64,000 bases of DNA from Lucifuga dentata. Lineage: Eukaryota > Chordata > Actinopteri > Ophidiiformes > Bythitidae. The stretch covers positions 1 through 64,000 of the forward strand of contig VXCM01000817.1 of assembly GCA_014773175.1 (NCBI GenBank), written 5' to 3'. This document shows, in pieces, positions 63,094 to 64,000 of this stretch. Numbering within the stretch: the first letter of the stretch is position 1; every line of letters begins with the position of its first letter. The notes below the pieces were generated by a model. That model was not told where the DNA came from. It ran no database searches and saw only the letters and a list, made by a program, of their open reading frames with translations. The translations under genes were made by a program, and so were the position numbers.

Positions 63094-64000
63094 CTTTTCA
63101 GGGATATGTATAGGTTTGTTTAATGATGAAACCACAGATGGACTTGTGCTTCAGCATCAGCATTTTCATGGGTCACAAGTTTATTTTAACACTGGTATTT
63201 AAGCAAGAATCACTTTTGTATGAAGGGATCATGTATGCAGTTTTACTGTGTGTCTGTTTAATGTTACTATCGAGATGTTGGCATCTACCATGAAAATGAC
63301 AACCAGAAGCACTCTTAGAAATTAAAAAGGGTAATCAGTTGGTGACTGAATTGTGTAAAGCATCTGAATTTTGGCTGAATGTGTGCATTGAAAGTAAATG
63401 CTTCACCCGCACTCTGCGGGTAAATTAAATGATAAAAGTTGTGTAGCATATACAAGGGCCACCAGTAAGATATTGTGTATTCTATTATACAGCTCAGAAC
63501 TCATATTTATTATTATAGTTTTTAGAGACTTGGTTGTGTCTAAGCATAAGTTTCTTTGGGTGAAATGGTATGTCAACTCCTATGATTTAGAGTCTTTGAG
63601 TCAGTCCAGCATAGGCTTTATCTACTGAGGTCATTTTAAATATGAAAGAACATACATAAGTCAAACCAACCAACCAATCAGCACAATGTTGTACTTTCTC
63701 CATTTTGATGGGATACTCATACTTGAATATAAACCTCATATTTCATTGTCAGTGTACTTGATGTGTAAATCAGCAATTTGCATGATTGTTCACAAAGCAT
63801 TAGGAGTAAATTTCCCTTCCCTTTCCCTTATTCTGAGGAATAATGTCCAATATTTCCTGTGAAATGGAAATAGGAGCCATTATTTTTTAAGCAGATTTTT
63901 TTTTTTTTTTTTTTTNTTTTTTTTTTTTTTTTTTATTGGAGAAAAACACATTTCTGATTGTGTACTGTCCTGATCAGTTGTTGAGTAATTGCCTGGATTC

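Larger units (their letters stand above)
62677..64000 (+). other. casp3 3' UTR and downstream sequence
   Basis: The UTR begins with a G-tract cluster at 62731-62760 containing the N at 62749. The first AATAAA is at 63088-63093. Beyond it the sequence is AT-rich with no recognisable gene. A T-run of about 35 bases, interrupted by N at 63916, lies near the window end. Confidence 0.6.

Noticed and set aside
1..64000. CRISPR array, operon, tRNA or rRNA genes, viral genes
   Set aside because: None was seen. The direct repeats present are microsatellites or dispersed elements, and the genome is that of a vertebrate.

Overview
This window is nuclear DNA from a bony fish, most likely a percomorph teleost. 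The genes are split into many exons with GT-AG introns, and the proteins are clear orthologues of vertebrate genes. The introns and spacers carry fish-type dispersed repeats, microsatellites and long A/T runs. No bacterial, organellar or viral block is visible.

Six protein-coding genes were assembled exon by exon from splice sites and protein homology, and every model closes in frame. They are frg1 (+, 2499-13285, 255 aa), asah1 (+, 14801-19933, 392 aa), pcm1 (-, 40511-21422, about 2111 aa in 39 coding exons), an intronless sart1 (+, 42478-44796, 772 aa), osbp (+, 46631-54804, 761 aa without and 797 aa with three small cassette exons), and casp3 (+, 59733-62676, 281 aa). The genes asah1 and pcm1 converge tail to tail. 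The genes pcm1 and sart1 diverge from one shared promoter region. The others follow each other on the plus strand. They do not form a pathway: FRG1 and SART1 act in nuclear RNA processing, ASAH1 in lysosomal ceramide breakdown, PCM1 at centriolar satellites, OSBP at ER-Golgi lipid exchange, and caspase-3 in apoptosis. The human counterparts lie on three chromosomes (4q35: FRG1, CASP3; 8p22: ASAH1, PCM1; 11q12-13: OSBP, SART1).

Spacers and introns: 1 to about 430 is the broken reverse-transcriptase ORF of a non-LTR retrotransposon. Retrotransposon-tail-like and other dispersed repeats sit in introns of frg1, asah1, pcm1 and osbp. Eleven isolated N bases mark assembly joins, mostly inside homopolymers; one is flanked by an exact 66-bp duplication that is probably an assembly artefact.

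The most unusual signal is near the 3' end of osbp. Three consecutive in-frame small exons (39, 30 and 39 nt) each end in the same non-canonical GC donor (AA|GCAAGTA), inserted where the mammalian protein has a short linker. Other leads are the intronless sart1 in the pcm1 promoter, a perfect 24-bp-arm hairpin in osbp intron 2, a candidate in-frame cassette exon in pcm1, a G-tract cluster in the casp3 3' UTR, and GCTAGC/TTAGCTAAC word clusters at several promoters.
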